Shown: positions 35,460 through 49,083 of the stretch, in pieces
Layout of the letters: the number at the start of each line of letters is the position of its first letter
Position numbering within the stretch: the first letter of the stretch is position 1
From: Atherinomorus stipes
Lineage: Eukaryota > Chordata > Actinopteri > Atheriniformes > Atherinidae
Assembly (NCBI GenBank): GCA_023101725.1
Contig: JALJCO010000054.1
Coordinates: 444,501 to 508,500 of the forward strand
DNA: 64,000 bases
Reading direction: 5' to 3'
The notes under the pieces: model-generated
What the model was told of the DNA's origin: nothing
The model's database searches: none
Seen by the model: only the letters and a program-made list of their open reading frames with translations
Program-made: the position numbers and the translations under genes

Positions 35460-38405
35460 TGTGTTTACCTCTGACCTCGTGTTCATGCTTTTTGTACGCA
35501 CGAGCACCTCTAGCGTTCAAGTCAATATTGCACCACGCGCATGCGGCACGTTACCTCGCGTCAACGCGAGCGACCTACGTGCCGTAGGTACGCTGGGAGC
35601 GCGTGGACGCCATGATGCGTACGCGGACGCGTCGCCAACAGCAAGTATATCCCAGGCCTTATAAGTCACCTTTACAATGAGGTATAACTTGTAACGTTCA
35701 TGCATCTGTAGAATGAGCAACACAGCTCACTCACAGTTATGGGATCAGAATGGTGAGCAGCATGAGGAGCAGGTGCAAAGCTGCTTATTTATTTCAAACA
35801 AGAGTGAAAATATATCAAATAAAACAGGAAATCTTTCAACTGCCAAAATGTACAAATATAATAATACCAAAAGAAGAAATAAAATTAACACTCATATGTC
35901 TGACAAGGAGTAAGAACCAAAAGCTTTTCATGTCCTACTCCTTATTGCTCTGATCAATAATTCCAATTTATCTTTTACTCACTAGTCATTTGCTGACTCA
36001 CTCACTCAACCACTACTGAGGTCCTTGGCAGTGTGAGATGAATAAAATATAAAAAATGACCATTATATGCTGCTTTTTTTGCCATATTACTGTGTGAGAA
36101 TACAGGTAAAATCATCCAATCCACCAACAACTTAAAACAAGAATGATAACCAACAGGAGAATATTTCAGGGGGTTTTAGTACATTTTGGGGGACAACAGC
36201 CACAGAAGCTCGATCCTTACAAGTCAAACTCATTGTTAAGCTGGCAAATCAGGGTTTCCAACACTGCATAACACCAATTGGTGTTATTAAAGGGAATAAA
36301 TAATCGACCCAGGCACAAGACTAGGTTTAGACAGGTGTGAAACAACCATTACAATGAGATGGAAATTAAATTAAACTATATTATATTCATACCTGAAAAT
36401 AAATTATAATAGCTGCAAGTTTCTTATTATACATTATACAATATCAATCAATAATTCTTAATCAAAAAACTATTAATTTAAGTTCTTGTCCCAAAATGTG
36501 ATGGCTGCTGACAGGAACGACCTGTACTTAATAAAGAATCGTCTATTCATTATAACCATCATGCACCCCATAATAGTGCAAGAAATAAAACATTTCACCA
36601 TTTAGAGCCAAACATGCTTATAAATACACACTGAATTTCAATACTGAAGCAAGGGACACAAGACATTATGCATGACCTTTCCGTGGCGCACACAGTGGAT
36701 GTGGGGCAAAAGAGGAGATTGAATTGCATCTCTGTCTGTTGCCCCAAGCTGGGTGTTTGAATGATGAAACATGAAAATGCCATCTCAGGGCAAAAAGTAC
36801 TACACCAAAATGCAGAGGCCTGTGAAACAACAGCTCATTATCATCCTCTCATTTCTAAGACGATGACTTGGCATAAGCTGCACTTCTAGCATCAGCACCA
36901 CGGATGGATTTATCAAATCTCCTAACACCACATATTGTTTCTCATCTTTTTGGTCTTGGTACATGTTATGTGCCAAGAGATAAACTCTCAGAAAAAAAAA
37001 AAAAGAATAGATGAATGGTAAACCTACACTTATATATATCACTGCAACTCTAATACCTTGTGTAATACAAAACTCAGATTAACAGCTTTTTACTATGCTC
37101 GGGGGTATCTTGGATGTCCCTGGTCAGTTTACTGGGATCGAAATTACTCCTGGCAGATAATTAAGTTACCTTGTCAGTGGAGTTTCTCTTTCTACATTTT
37201 TTCCTCTCAGAATTACCACATAGAAACATTGGCCAAGTTTGTCCTTTTCATATTCTAGCCATGAGCTCTAGTGTCTAGTGGGAGATTATGCAGAAGACCT
37301 GTGCAGGACAGAAAAAAAGAATTAAATGCTAAAGGAAGAAAATGAGGAAGACATATGTGCATTTATTTCAGCCCAACTCGTTGTCTAGTGCTCCTTTTTT
37401 TTTTACATTTAGTGCGTGCAATTGTATGCCTTCATATCACGTACAGCCAGTGTTCATGCACATGCACTTATGTAAATGTGTCTCCTGTGTGCTTGTGTGC
37501 AAGTAAACTCATTCCACCTGCATTAAATGCATTTTACTGGTTGATTCAACACACATCCACAGAGAAAAAAAACAACTTCCAAATGTTTTCTTCATTTGGA
37601 AAGTAAAAATACAACATTCCCACTAGCAATGTGTTCACTATTGAGTATCCTTTAGTGTCCCCTAAGTGGTTCATTACACATGTTCCTCTATTTAATCCAG
37701 CACTGGTAAAAAAAACCAAAACAACAAAAAAAAAAACATCCATAAATACATTTATATGGTTAATACAGTAATTACCCTCTTCATTTCATTCACATCCATT
37801 CTTAGAGTAAATATTCTCTGATTAAAAAGGAGCATCACATGACTGCACAGTGAAATGACGGCACTTATATGAGTGAGAATGACACACAAAAAAAAGGAAG
37901 CACCCCACTGATTAGTGTTATTAGCAAGTGAATTCATAATACTCTCAGAATAAAGACTAAAAACCTAATATTTCTGTCTTATTCTTTTTTATAGTAAGGA
38001 CATGCTGTGATAACTATTGTTAGAGGAGAGCTTCTGTGGGAAAAGCATGATAAATCCACCCAAACCCACTTTACCCATGGCCACCAGCTACTGCCACAAT
38101 TTCTCTCCAATTTATCTGGATCAGATAGTAGATCTTTAGTCTTTTAGGTCAGGCTGAGATAAAATCAGTCGCAGGGGATACTGTGTGAGGGAAAGTTGAC
38201 TGTCTGTGGATTAGTATGAGAATTGGAGCAGGGCGATGTTAAGAACTCTGGGATGGTAAAATGATATTATCATGATAGAGGTCTAAACTGTTGGTGGTGG
38301 AAGAGTAAAGAAAGGCCATTGGGAATGGATGAATAAGCCATGAAGCAAAGCAGCAGAAGCACTGGTCTGTGATAATGAAGTCTTGCCATGGTAAACCTCT
38401 GATGC

Positions 38406-38434
38406 ACACACATACACATACACACACACACACC
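38406..38434. repeat. (CA)n microsatellite, interrupted
   Basis: CA units with TACACATA interruptions. Confidence 0.9.
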
Positions 38435-39020
38435 CTGAGCATATAAATTCATATCAAAATCAAATCTCACATTGAGCTGTAGAACTGGGTCATAGAGCAC
38501 TTCTCCTACCGAGCGCATAAAGTTTTAGAGATAACAAGAAGTGCAAAAGGGGAACTACAGTGTGAGCCTGAGAAGGAAAAAGAATCAATGCAAAGGCCAA
38601 CACAAGGTTTAAACAAGCTATGAAAACAGATAAATGTGTCATTAATTTGGCAAATACAGACATACAGTCTATCTTCTTGACCTGCAACATCTCAGACTTA
38701 ATCACACTGAATGTGTGCACATTTTGCAACACTTTTTACTACTGCAATAAGGTGAAAAAGTCCCACCTGCCTTTTTTAGAAACAAAAATCTTTCTTTCTA
38801 TGACTATAAACAACATGCAATATTAAGAGACCTGCCACACTCCTGTAGGAGCTGTGCTTTGTTGCTTGTCCTTGGCTCCCCATTAAATCTATGCTAGATT
38901 TAGAATGTGCATGCCATGAGAGGGAGACAAACCCGAAAACTGAGAAAACAAATGAAAAAAGAGTCAACAGAGTTTCCAGAGAGAGAAAACTTGCAAACCA
39001 ATAGCTTTCTTAACCAAGGT

Positions 39021-39039
39021 AAAAAAAAAAAAAAAAAAA
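39021..39039. repeat. A19 homopolymer
   Basis: Nineteen A. Confidence 0.95.
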
Positions 39040-40756
39040 GATAGAGAGAAAGTCCCCAACAGAATGATCATTTAAAAAATCACTTGTATGTGACAGCGAG
39101 TTGAAGGATGGCGGTCATTAGTTAGTCAAGCAGCACCTTCATTCTTTGTGAGTAATGTTGCAAAGGAATCAACCTGCATACAAACAAATGGCCAGAGGGG
39201 ATTTACTACAAGCTCTCTGCAGGCCTCAGGGCAAAGGCAGCATGAAGATAACTCCTGACAGGTGTATACTGCGACCACACAGTCAATGTGAGGGGGCGTT
39301 GAGAGAGTAACTGCAGATACATATCCCTTTTAAAGTTTGCGTTGACTCCGGCATCTGCTTAATCACACAATCTGCCAGACTCCTGTGAACATCAACATCA
39401 CTGCTGTGAATGTCTGTAAATGTTACCCCTCTTTCCTCTGTCCTAACTCATGCAGATTGTCCTCCAAGCTGGAGGATGTCAGGGTGGGTTGTATTTTCAT
39501 CTCAGAAGTTAACTGTCATAACTGGGACTCAGGAGACATGAGCTCTACAGGGAAAATACAATGGAAACTGACTGGAAGAAACAAAATAATGTTGTAAGTA
39601 AAGATGTTAAATTACAAAAATGACATCTCTGTCTGACAGACACCCTTTATACTTTCAGCTGCTTTTGATTAAAAAAAAAATGTAATTCTACCTTGCATAC
39701 AGTGGGAGTAGCTGTTCAATCTTTATTCATTGATTCCAAATCAGAAGTAATGTGCTTAAACGCCAAAACTGCACAGTAATATTGACAAACTGAATGACTG
39801 GAACTTCACACTGTAATGTAAAACTAAATATCTGTTCACTCAGAAACATATTTCCATGGACAAATACTGAGAGAAAAAACTATGGAAGTTTTCATCTACT
39901 AAATCCAGCAGAAGCCAGATATTGTGTGAAAAGACTACTGACTGGCAAGATTAGGGTCTGAGGGAGGAGGGCTGTATTTGGAGTCTTGTTGAAAAGAAGC
40001 ACAGAAGATAAAAAAAAAGTTAGTTGAAAAAAATCAGACTAAACAGAGTTTAGAAAATCCCCAGTTCACAGACACTTATGCAAGAGATCCCTAGATGGAG
40101 GCTCATCTACACCATCAGTCTACTTTTCTGTTTTCCCTCCTACTTGTGATTCCTTTCTTTTCTACTTCACTCTCACTTACAAATGGTTAGGGTCATGAGT
40201 TCAAAGAACACAGAGTTAGAATTAATGTACACGATTAGGTCTGTGGGGTAGATGTTTGAACATAAATATAAGCTATGCTGTGATCTTACAATGTTTCAGA
40301 CATTTAAAAATTCCACAGTTTTGATGTTCATGTATGAAAGTGTTTCTCTCAAAATCCAGATAGTTCATTTTCAGGAGGAAAGGAACACATTTATCTGCAC
40401 ATGGTGATAATTTGTGAACACTATGCTTTCTTGAGTGAAAACTCCACCCATCTACTGTATTACTTTATTACACAGAGATTATACAATCAAATGACAAGAA
40501 AAAAGCTAATGTTGAGGAAGTTCATTAGGTTTTCAGTGTTATGATACCAAGCAAGACACCACATAGCATCCTGCTTTGACACAAATACTGTACATCATGA
40601 AAACATGAAAAAGCACATACAACTGCAAATAAATCTTAATATCTAAACAGACCTGCAAACTCATCAGAGGTGAAAAAGGTGACAAACACCGACTCCTCTA
40701 AGGGGTTCCCAGGTCATGCACCCCAGGATTTTTTTCTAGTGCACTCAGAAAAGAAC

Positions 40757-40804
40757 CCCCCCCCCCCCAAAAAAAAAACAAAAAACAAACAAACAAAAAA
40801 ACCC
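40757..40804. repeat. C14-A10 homopolymer junction and CAAA tract
   Basis: A C run followed directly by A-rich (CAAA)n-like sequence and CCCC. Confidence 0.9.
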
Positions 40805-40914
40805 CACTCATTGGCACGTTATTTGCAGTGCAAAGTGTACTGGGAATTCTCTGTTTGGAAAAGCAGCCCTGGTCTGTCCTATTTAGGATCATTGTTTTAC
40901 CCTCCACAGATATC

Positions 40915-40986
40915 AACAGCTCGGGCTGGGTGAAAAATTTATTAATATATATTGCGATATATTATTATCCTCTCTGTGTGTGTGCG

Positions 40987-41058
<72 letters not shown>

Positions 41059-41300
41059 AAATATAAACTCTGAACACTAGTATTTATGCTCTGCGTGCAG
41101 TTATTAAACTTTCCTGCACATCTGTTTGCCAGGTACAGCAACGCTTTAATTTCGCCATCAAACTGAAGTGTGTGATCGGCATTCTTCGTGGGTGCTTCGG
41201 CCCTCAAATCAGCGCCTATGTTTAACAGTGTCAAATTATCAGCCTGCTGAGCCGATGGTAGCGTTAGCATCACGTTTCGTTTGCAGTTCATTTACTCAAC
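40915..41300. mobile_element. Probable truncated hAT element of the GGGCTGGG type
   Basis: CTCGGGCTGGGTGAAAAATTTAT at the left resembles the terminus of the element at 29245-30623. It is followed by an ATTGCGATATATTA motif, a large (AT)n array and a CpG-richer tail. No opposite terminus or duplication was found. Confidence 0.35.
40993..41055. repeat. (AT)n microsatellite, about 31 units
   Basis: Uninterrupted AT repeat, the longest dinucleotide array in the window, preceded by a short GT stretch. Confidence 0.97.
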
Positions 41301-42045
41301 TTGTAACTCAACTCCAAAAACGGCAAATTTTGCCGAAAAGCGATGAGTTTGCAGGTACGCTCAACCATCTGAAACCTTATAATGAGTGCTACAGTAACAT
41401 ATCTACTTATTAATTTGCTTATTTTTCTCATATTGAGTATTTCTATCTATTGGGAGTTTTGATTTTGATTACAAGGGATATAGTTTTTTCCTATTCAGCC
41501 TCCAGATTCAAGTGTTGATTAAATTTCTCCCGTCTTCACTGCAGCCTTGAAGAGACCTTGAGCTTCTGTGAACTTATCAGACAATTACTATCATGCAACT
41601 TGAGATGAATTTTCCTGCTGAGCAAGCACATACAAGCATCTCTTCAAATATCTTCTCTCCAATCACTGAAAAATATTTATAACTTACTGTCCTATAAAAA
41701 ATTTCCCCCTATATTTTACATTGACAAGTGTTCGTGCTGCATTTGATTTCAAGCAGCAGTGTGTCTGCAGCACCTCTGTATGCCTTTTGGTCAATTGAGA
41801 GCTGCAGGAAGGTAAGAGTTCTCATTATCATTTCAATGGCCCCTGGTGCCTGCAGAAAAGACAGATCTTCATCCAGTAGTCCCACTTGTTCATCACAACA
41901 CTGTCAGAAACCTTCAAAAAGTGACCCAAATCAAAATGGTTGTGTCTCACAGGAAACAAAAACAATCCGTGACAAACATCCTAACCAGTCTCACATGAAA
42001 GTGAGCACAAGACCTGAGAGAGCAGCTGAAATGCAAAGAACTCTT

Positions 42046-42073
42046 AGGAATGAGGAATGAGGAATGAGGAATG
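42046..42073. repeat. Heptamer tandem AGGAATG x4
   Basis: Four exact copies of AGGAATG in a row. Confidence 0.95.
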
Positions 42074-43229
42074 AGCTTTGGGCCGGACAGCCCTCCAGCA
42101 GAGCAAACCTCACTCAAGGGCCGAAGTAGAAATGAAAATCACATATTCACTGAGGCGCAGGTCAAATACCAATTTCCTCTCCACATATGCTCAGCAGCAA
42201 TGTAAATCAAAAGCTTATGAGGCAAAGTTGGTCAAAGTCATATTGGTTTGGAGATTCACTGAAGAGAATCAATCCTTGCCTCATGGAGATAACACAGCCC
42301 CACATTCCCTCTACCGCGCGAAGCAGCTCAAATTAACCGATTCTCTGCAACAACTGGCTGAGTGGGGATTAGGACATTGTATTAAAATGAAGCATCTGTT
42401 TGGGCAGAGTGAATTGCCTTCCTGCTCATGTCAGTGCTGCAGCATTTGCACTGCTTGGCCAGCAGAACTAATGTGTACTGTGAGTCATAGACTCGTCCAC
42501 AGGTCAAACAGCCCCCAATGAATCATACAGTACAAACTCATATAAAGCTGCTCATCATCAAAATGTTTTCTCACTGGATGAACCAACAAACAAACAGCAT
42601 ATGAAATCCAGACCGTTCCCTTGGTATGTCTGTATGTGTTATGCATGCTTCACTGTCAGTGTGACACATCCAGACTCCAACGCCACACGACGACTCATCA
42701 GACCATAATACGCTTGTGTCTGTGGGTTTCAAATGCAGAATCTGTCACTACAAGTTTCTCCCACTGATATCTCAAAGGTAACATGCTCCCCATATGAAAT
42801 ACATATTTTTCCAGGAAATGCAGTGCTACTTATCTACCAAGATAGCTCTGGAATCAGTCACTTTAGTTCATAATGTGCCCATTAAATAAGCAAATGAATA
42901 TATTTTCAAAATGTTATGGCTTTTATTCAAAGGACCCAAAATGCCAACTACCCGTATACAAACATACCAAACACAGCTAGAAAAACACAACAGCTAAAGT
43001 GGTGAATGCTATTGCAGCAGCTAAACCAGGCAGCAGGGGAGTAGCTGCTACATCTGTAGGCGTCTAAGTACCAATAATGGGTGGATATTATTATTTTTGT
43101 GAAAAGTTAATCAAACATCACCTGAATTGGGATCTAATACTGCAGTGATGATAGGACTTCATTAGGGTTCTCCCATTAGCAGGATTGATCACTAAGACTT
43201 TGCTCTTTAAAAGGTCTGAAGTCCTTTTT

Positions 43230-43262
43230 ACTACGACTACTACTAGTACTACTACTACTACT
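43230..43262. repeat. (CTA)n trinucleotide tail at LINE 3' end
   Basis: Interrupted CTA/CGA units at the 3' end of the minus-strand LINE, as commonly seen for L2-type tails. Confidence 0.85.
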
Positions 43263-46110
43263 GTAATTTAGCAGACACATTTTTCCAAACCAACTTACAT
43301 CTGAGAGAACAACATAAACAAGAAATCAATTGGAAGGGTCCAGCATGGATATGTGCTGGTCAGACTGCTGTGAGTCAAGTTGGACACAGGTGCTCCCACG
43401 CAGTGCTAGAGGATTTTTATTTTGTTACCTTTCCACCCTACAAAAGTCCCTTTATTCAGCAAAACTAGGTCTTAAATTCACCATCATAATATTATCTTGG
43501 CATAAGTGCATGCAGCTTTCTCAGTGCTGAATCATGCAAAAATCTTCTCATTTATTCTGATGAGCAGAGAAGTTAAATCAAATACAGAAATGCTCTTTAA
43601 AGAGATGGGTTTTTACCTTGCTCTTAAAAGTAGGTATGTACCCTGCGAATCGGACAGAATTTGGTAGGTCATTCCACCATTGGGGAACAAAAGAGGTAAA
43701 GAGTCTGGCTAATGATCCCATGGCATGTTGTGGTGGAAGCACCAGATATCTTTCATTGGCTGAGTAGAGCTGCCAAGAAGCAGTGTTGCTCTGGAAGAAG
43801 GAGTGAAGCTAGGCAGGAGCCGTTTGGGTTACAGTTTGGTAAGCCAGAAGCAAAGCTTTAAACTTGATGCATGCTGCAACTGAGACCAGTCGAGATAGAT
43901 TTGCAGCAGATTGACACGAGCTCTCTTGGGTTGGTTGAAGACCAGGTGTGCTGCTGGATTCTGAATCATCTGCAGAGGTTTAACTGAACATGCAGAGAGG
44001 CTGACCCCATAAGGAATTATAGTAGTCAATGCATGACATGGCAAGAGCCTGAACCAAGAGCTGTGGCTTATTCTGTCAGGAAAGGTCTGGTTTTTCTGAT
44101 GCTGTAAAGGGCACATTTGAAAGACTGGGAAACTGAGGCAACATGGTCCTTAAAGGTCAGCTGGCTGTCTAACATGACACCAAGATTCCTAGCAGAAGAT
44201 GTGGACACAAGTGTGATGGAATCCAACTGCATGCTTATCTAAGGAGGTAAGAAATGACTGGCTGGACAGAAAATAAACTTAGTCTTGGACAAATTTAGCT
44301 GAAGGTGGCGATCCTTCATCGACGCAGAGATATCAGAAAGGCATGCCGATATTCGCATTGAGACGGCAGTGTCGTTAGGTGGGAGGGAAAGGAAAATCTG
44401 GGTGTCATCAGCATAGCAGAGCAGGAGAAGCCATGAGAGCTGGTGATTTCACTTAGTCAGATGGTGTACAGTGAAAAGAGAAGAGGGCCAAGTACCAAGC
44501 CCTGTGGCATCCCTGTTGCCAGCTCATGTGATCTGGACACTGGCCCTGGCCATGATACTCTGAAGCATCTTCCTATGAGGTAAGACATCATGAAATACCA
44601 AGCTTTGCGAGTGTGTAGAGGAGGATGTGGTGGTCAACTGTGTCAAAGGCAGCACACAGATCAAACGGTCTGAGGCCTGAGGATAGACAAGCGGATCTGG
44701 CAACCTGTAGTGACTCAATAACTGACAGAAGAGCAGTTTCAGTTGAGTGGTTTTGCCTATAGCCTGACTGATATGGATAAAAAAATTGTTGTCGAGAAGG
44801 AACTGTGATACCTGACTGAAGACAGCTCACTGTAGAAATTTAGACATGAACGGGGGCAGTGAGACCGACCAGTAGTTTTCAACTTGGGCAGGGTTGAGTG
44901 TGGGTTTTGTCAGCAGCAGGGTGACCCGATGTTAGGGCAGAGGGAAAGACACCAGATTTAAGAGAGGTGTTAATAATGTACGTTACTGTATTGCAGGTTT
45001 GTCAGTAGGTAAAATGCTCTGGAGGATGTTGGTAGGAACAGGATGAAGAGGACAGGTCAATGGTTTTAAATCGATCAGAAACTTAGAGACTTTGTCCTCA
45101 TTTAGAGAATAGAAAGAACAGAGAGAGGCACTGGTAGCCGGATGGAGCGGGTTGAGATGATCAGGGTCAGAGAATTGGTTACTGATGGGAACAACCTTTT
45201 CAGTAAAGTAGGAAACAAACTTTTCTGTTGTCAACCCAGTGTGTGGCTGAGAAAGTGGTGGAGAGAGAAGAGAATTAAACGCCATGAACTGTTGTTGGGT
45301 ATTGGGAATGTTTTGGATTTTGCTCTGGTAAAAGGCCATCTTGGCAACCTTTTGGCTGGATGTGAAAAATGAAAGTTTTTGCCAGTACTCAGAGAAGTGC
45401 TTTTTTAATTTGCACCACATTCTTTATGTTGCCCTAAGTCCAACACTGATCAGAAACCTCTGTGAGCCATGGACTGGGAGGTTTCTGTCCAGCTGGTTTG
45501 GACACCAGAGGACAGAGTTTATCCAGAAAGGAGGCGAGATGTCTGAGTGGGAAGTAAGGGTAGAGCAAACCTCATCAGACAGCTGTGTAGATCTGAGAGT
45601 TCAGAAGTGTCTGTGGTAGGAAACTATCTTTGGAGTTGGGTGAGTGACATGAGGAAGGAAGATGGAAAATTTAACCAGGAAGTGGTCTAAGACATGCAGT
45701 GGTGTGACATACTGTACACGTCAGCTGTAGTGCAGTTTCTGGTCAGCACCAGGTCTAGAATATTACCAGCTTTGTGTGTTGGAGGAGTCTGGACCAGTTT
45801 GAGATTGAAAGATGTGAAATTCCACTTTTGGAAGTTACAGTATCTGTACCAACTCCTCATCCAGTAGATAGAAGTGTTTGAGTTAAATTTGCATTAACAG
45901 ATAGAGCTGCTGGTGTAGCTGAGTTTTCTGGACAGATCCAAATCTCAGTCAGGGCTAGGACTTGAATGTCTGAGAGATGTAACAAAGAACTGATGTGTTA
46001 TGTTAACTGTGGACTGACAGTGGGTAATGTAGGATGTGACAGACGGCAGAACACAGGTTTTGTGGATTCCGTTGCCTGAAGGCTCTTTCAGATAGGATGC
46101 GCAAAGTGCA
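43230..46110 (-). mobile_element. Degenerate L2/CR1-type LINE (non-LTR retrotransposon)
   Basis: Read on the minus strand, the order is: an endonuclease-end motif resembling LTEIWICPENSATPAAL (about 45905-45955); a linker with FVSYFTEKV and KPLTCPLHPVPTNILQ (45004-45240); reverse transcriptase motifs QSGYRQNHSTETALL (44726-44770), AAFDTVDHHIL (44621-44653) and GMPQG (44499-44513); a YADD box (44404-44415); and a C-terminal stretch including LGVMLDSQLTFKDH, SACSVKPLQMIQNPAA and GWWN-like remains. The plus strand at about 43265-43290 (TTAGCAGACACATTTTTCC) matches the usual 3' tail, followed by a CTA-type trinucleotide tail at 43230-43262. Frames are broken many times. The 5' boundary is approximate. 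Confidence 0.9.
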
Positions 46111-46750
46111 GGTGGCCGGTGGCAAACCCAGTCATCGTGTATGCTTTACCGCAGTGGCCGCGCGTTCCGCCATGCTGAGGAGCTCAGCGCCGTGCGGTGC
46201 ATGCCGCCACGGTACCGCTGATACCGCTGTGACAACATCCTAGAGCATCCAATAGGAAAGACCAGTTCAGAAAAAAAAAGCTGTCCTTGGTCAGCCTGAA
46301 GTAAACCTGGAAGCGGTCTGTGTGAAAGAATGCAGCTCCCGGACCAGCCTGAACTCCCCCAAGTCCTGCCTGCCATCAGGATCAGGTGGACCCACACCCT
46401 TTTATTTACTGCTTATCTTATCCTCCTCCGGAGAAAAGCTCTTTGCTGCGAGGATGAGAGCTACATCTTTCACAACGAAGCATGCCGTGGAGAAAACACT
46501 TCCTGGTCTGTCGCATAGCAACACATGCCTGACGTGCTTGCTGCTGCCGTGTTCTGCCGCCGACTCTGTGCCCTACCCCGCAGTGAGCACAGCGAAAACT
46601 GCGTTCTATCTGAAAGGGCCATAAGGGAGGCACGTAGTGGTCAGTACTCATCTGTGAACGGGATGTGTTGGATGCACAGTGTGCGTTACTTTGGTTGTAC
46701 GGTGTTGACCGCATGTACCTTTGCTCTGTGCTGTTAGACTAGCAAGTCTT
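46111..46750. other. GC- and CpG-rich block adjoining the LINE 5' side, unclassified
   Basis: GC content is clearly higher than in the intron, with dense CpG (for example CAGTGGCCGCGCGTTCCGCC at 46152). It could be the 5' untranslated region or first ORF of the minus-strand LINE, or a separate insertion. Overlapping open frames on both strands (up to about 100 codons) show no domain I recognise. Confidence 0.35.
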
Positions 46751-47624
46751 TACCCTATGTGGTCTTAACCTGAAGTGGGCTGCTTCAGCGCCGATGGCGC
46801 ACTGATGCTTCAGCGCACTGTGTTTGGTTAAATACCTTAAGTCTGCTCAGCTGAGACAACTTAGATATTGCAGCTGGTTGAAACCACCTCTTTTAGCTTC
46901 GCCACAAGCAGTACAAAACAGTGAGTGTGACCCGCATCACAGCCTCAATCTGTAGTCAAATACAAAGAAAAGTGCTAATGTCAGATCCCCAGACTAACAA
47001 TGGCAAACAGCCCAAAACCAAACCAGAAACTCAAGCAAAAACTATCTGACAACTCGCTACTTTCCCCCCATACAGTATGACAAAAATTATTGGAAAAGGG
47101 GTCACTGTGACCTGAACCAAACAGCTACCTATCCATTCAGTGACTACCTATTATACAGTTAAATCCTCAAAAGAAACTACCATAGTCCATTACATTGGTA
47201 TTGGATGAACAATCAGATCTGCACTGTTCATAAATGTTTCATGTATATATCTAGTCTCACTGTCATGAGCATGCACTTCATGTCACACTTTGCTCTGAGC
47301 AGTGATTCATGAACAGCTGACAGTTTGATCTGACAGAAAAAGGAATACTTCCTGCCAGAAATTAGTCACAATGTGGGGTTTCTTGAGTAACTAGGTCATG
47401 GTTTCTGGATGTAGACATTGCTGCTGAGTTTAAATGAACTGCATAGTTGTTTAATATGAGCACCACACGCTGAGAGCCAGCTTTACAGTATCTGAGAGAA
47501 GACTGACTCAGTGGCTGATATCTCTACAACTTGGCAATTCAACATAAATGATAAATACATAGTGTTTGATTCTACTTCTGCTTCACCCTGGAAACCACTT
47601 GCACATTTCTTTACTCTACACACT

Positions 47625-47770
47625 GTGCAAATTCGTCTTTAATACACAATTCCCACATCGGGAGCACTGTATCTCACCCAAGGACACTTTGACATATGGA
47701 CTAGAGGGGCCGCAAATCGAACCACCTTCTCTGTGATTATTGGACACTCTGCCATACCGCCTGACCTCCA
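47625..47770 (-). mobile_element. SINE fragment (tRNA-like promoter and conserved body)
   Basis: The minus strand has GGTTCGATTTGCGGCC (B-box like), then AAGTGTCCTTGGGTGAGATAC, matching the 'CCTTGGGCAAGACACTGAAC' body of a common fish SINE, and a CCCGATGTGG block. It is degenerate. The related plus-strand copy is at 53745-53940. Confidence 0.6.
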
Positions 47771-49083
47771 GCTGCCTCCATAACAATCTAGAGGAATACA
47801 AAACACCACAGGCCAGAGAAAAAATCTGAATTTGATTGGGGCTGAACTTTCTTATGAAATTATGTAAAAGAAATGAAACAATGCTAGGTGTATCATTTGT
47901 TGATCAGTGTATTAAAGTGCATGTGATTTCCGTTGTTGATGCCCATATTTAAATACACAATCTAATATGTTCACACCTCTCCTTTACCATTTCCTTTACA
48001 AAGGCCTAAAAATTTGATACTAACAAAAAAATCAGAGGAAAGTATGAGAATTTCTGCATGAAAATCATTAATATTTGAGGAAATAAATCTTTTAATCTTT
48101 TCTGATCCCTTTTTGAATCCTAAGCAACCTTCCCATACAAACTTGAGTATGCTTAATTTATATGGGCAGATAGAGAAAAGCTACTATAATACAGATACAG
48201 ACAGCTTGGTTACAGTAGTCTCTAAATACATAGGAAACTGATGATTTTAGAAAACCTTTTCAGTTATCAAAAGCATTGGCAATACTTTAATTATCTTGGG
48301 GAATAAAACATAGTCAAGCTATAGTAGTAATGTAATTAAATGGTTATACTGTACCACAGTTCAGTGCAACTACATGGGAATAAAACATGAACTAATCCTG
48401 CATTGCTGTATGCTTGCACACAGTGAAATGTGCATCCACAGAGAGGAGAAAAGGCTGCAGTTTCTTTTCTCACTGTAGCTCAAATCAATCGGGCAAGATA
48501 CAATTATACCCAGTGACTTGGGATCACCTACAGGAAATGAAAAGCATAACAAAAGAAAGTAGAAAAAGAGGGAAATAAAGAAGAGAAGATTGCCCAGGGG
48601 ACATATTTTCAGACACAACTATGAGTGCGAAGGAAAAAGGAAATTCAGTGAAATAGAATAAATACGGATAGAGACAGACAATATTTCCTCACAGATGTCA
48701 GCTGGAAGATAAATATTCAGATAGCAGAATCACATGCAATACTTGGACAGAGAGCAATAAAGTGTTGTGCAAACTCTCCTTCATTCACAGCAGATTATAG
48801 CCGTGCCTCTATTTTGTGATTCTTTATATGCATGGGCATAAGGGGCAGTTTGGATCTTCCAAACACTAAAAACTAATACACATTTATACTGTATATTCTG
48901 GAAAATATTTGAGTCATTCTAGGAAATGTTTGACTGGCACACTTACACATCACTGCAAATCCCTACTTGGATTTTGTGGGGGGGTTAACTCTGGTCCCAA
49001 TTGTAATCTTTCTGACCTGAACTTTCCTCCACTCAGCCAAGGTAAAATGGTTTATCAAAGACAACAACCTGTGATAACTCCAC
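47771..49083. other. Intronic stretch without recognised elements
   Basis: AT-rich unique-looking sequence; no inverted ends or exons seen. Confidence 0.5.

Larger units (their letters stand above)
35071..35658. mobile_element. 588-bp PIF/Harbinger remnant carrying the starts of both element genes
   Basis: The 20-base terminal inverted repeats (GGCCTGGGATATACTTGCTG) are near-perfect, and TTA flanks both ends (35068-35070, 35659-35661). GC content and CpG are far above the surroundings. Autonomous Harbinger elements carry a DDE transposase gene and a Myb/MADF-type DNA-binding gene. Here the N-terminal piece of each appears to remain, pointing toward each other and meeting near 35360, so the interior was lost by deletion. 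Confidence 0.85.
35662..40910. other. Intronic stretch without recognised elements
   Basis: AT-rich intron with simple repeats only: A runs near 36991 and 39021-39039, a CA tract at 38406-38434 and a C/A-run junction at 40757-40800. No coding or transposon structure was resolved. Confidence 0.55.

Noticed and set aside
46322..46737. Overlapping ORFs in the GC-rich block as a small gene
   Set aside because: Several frames on both strands are open because of high GC; none has a recognisable domain.
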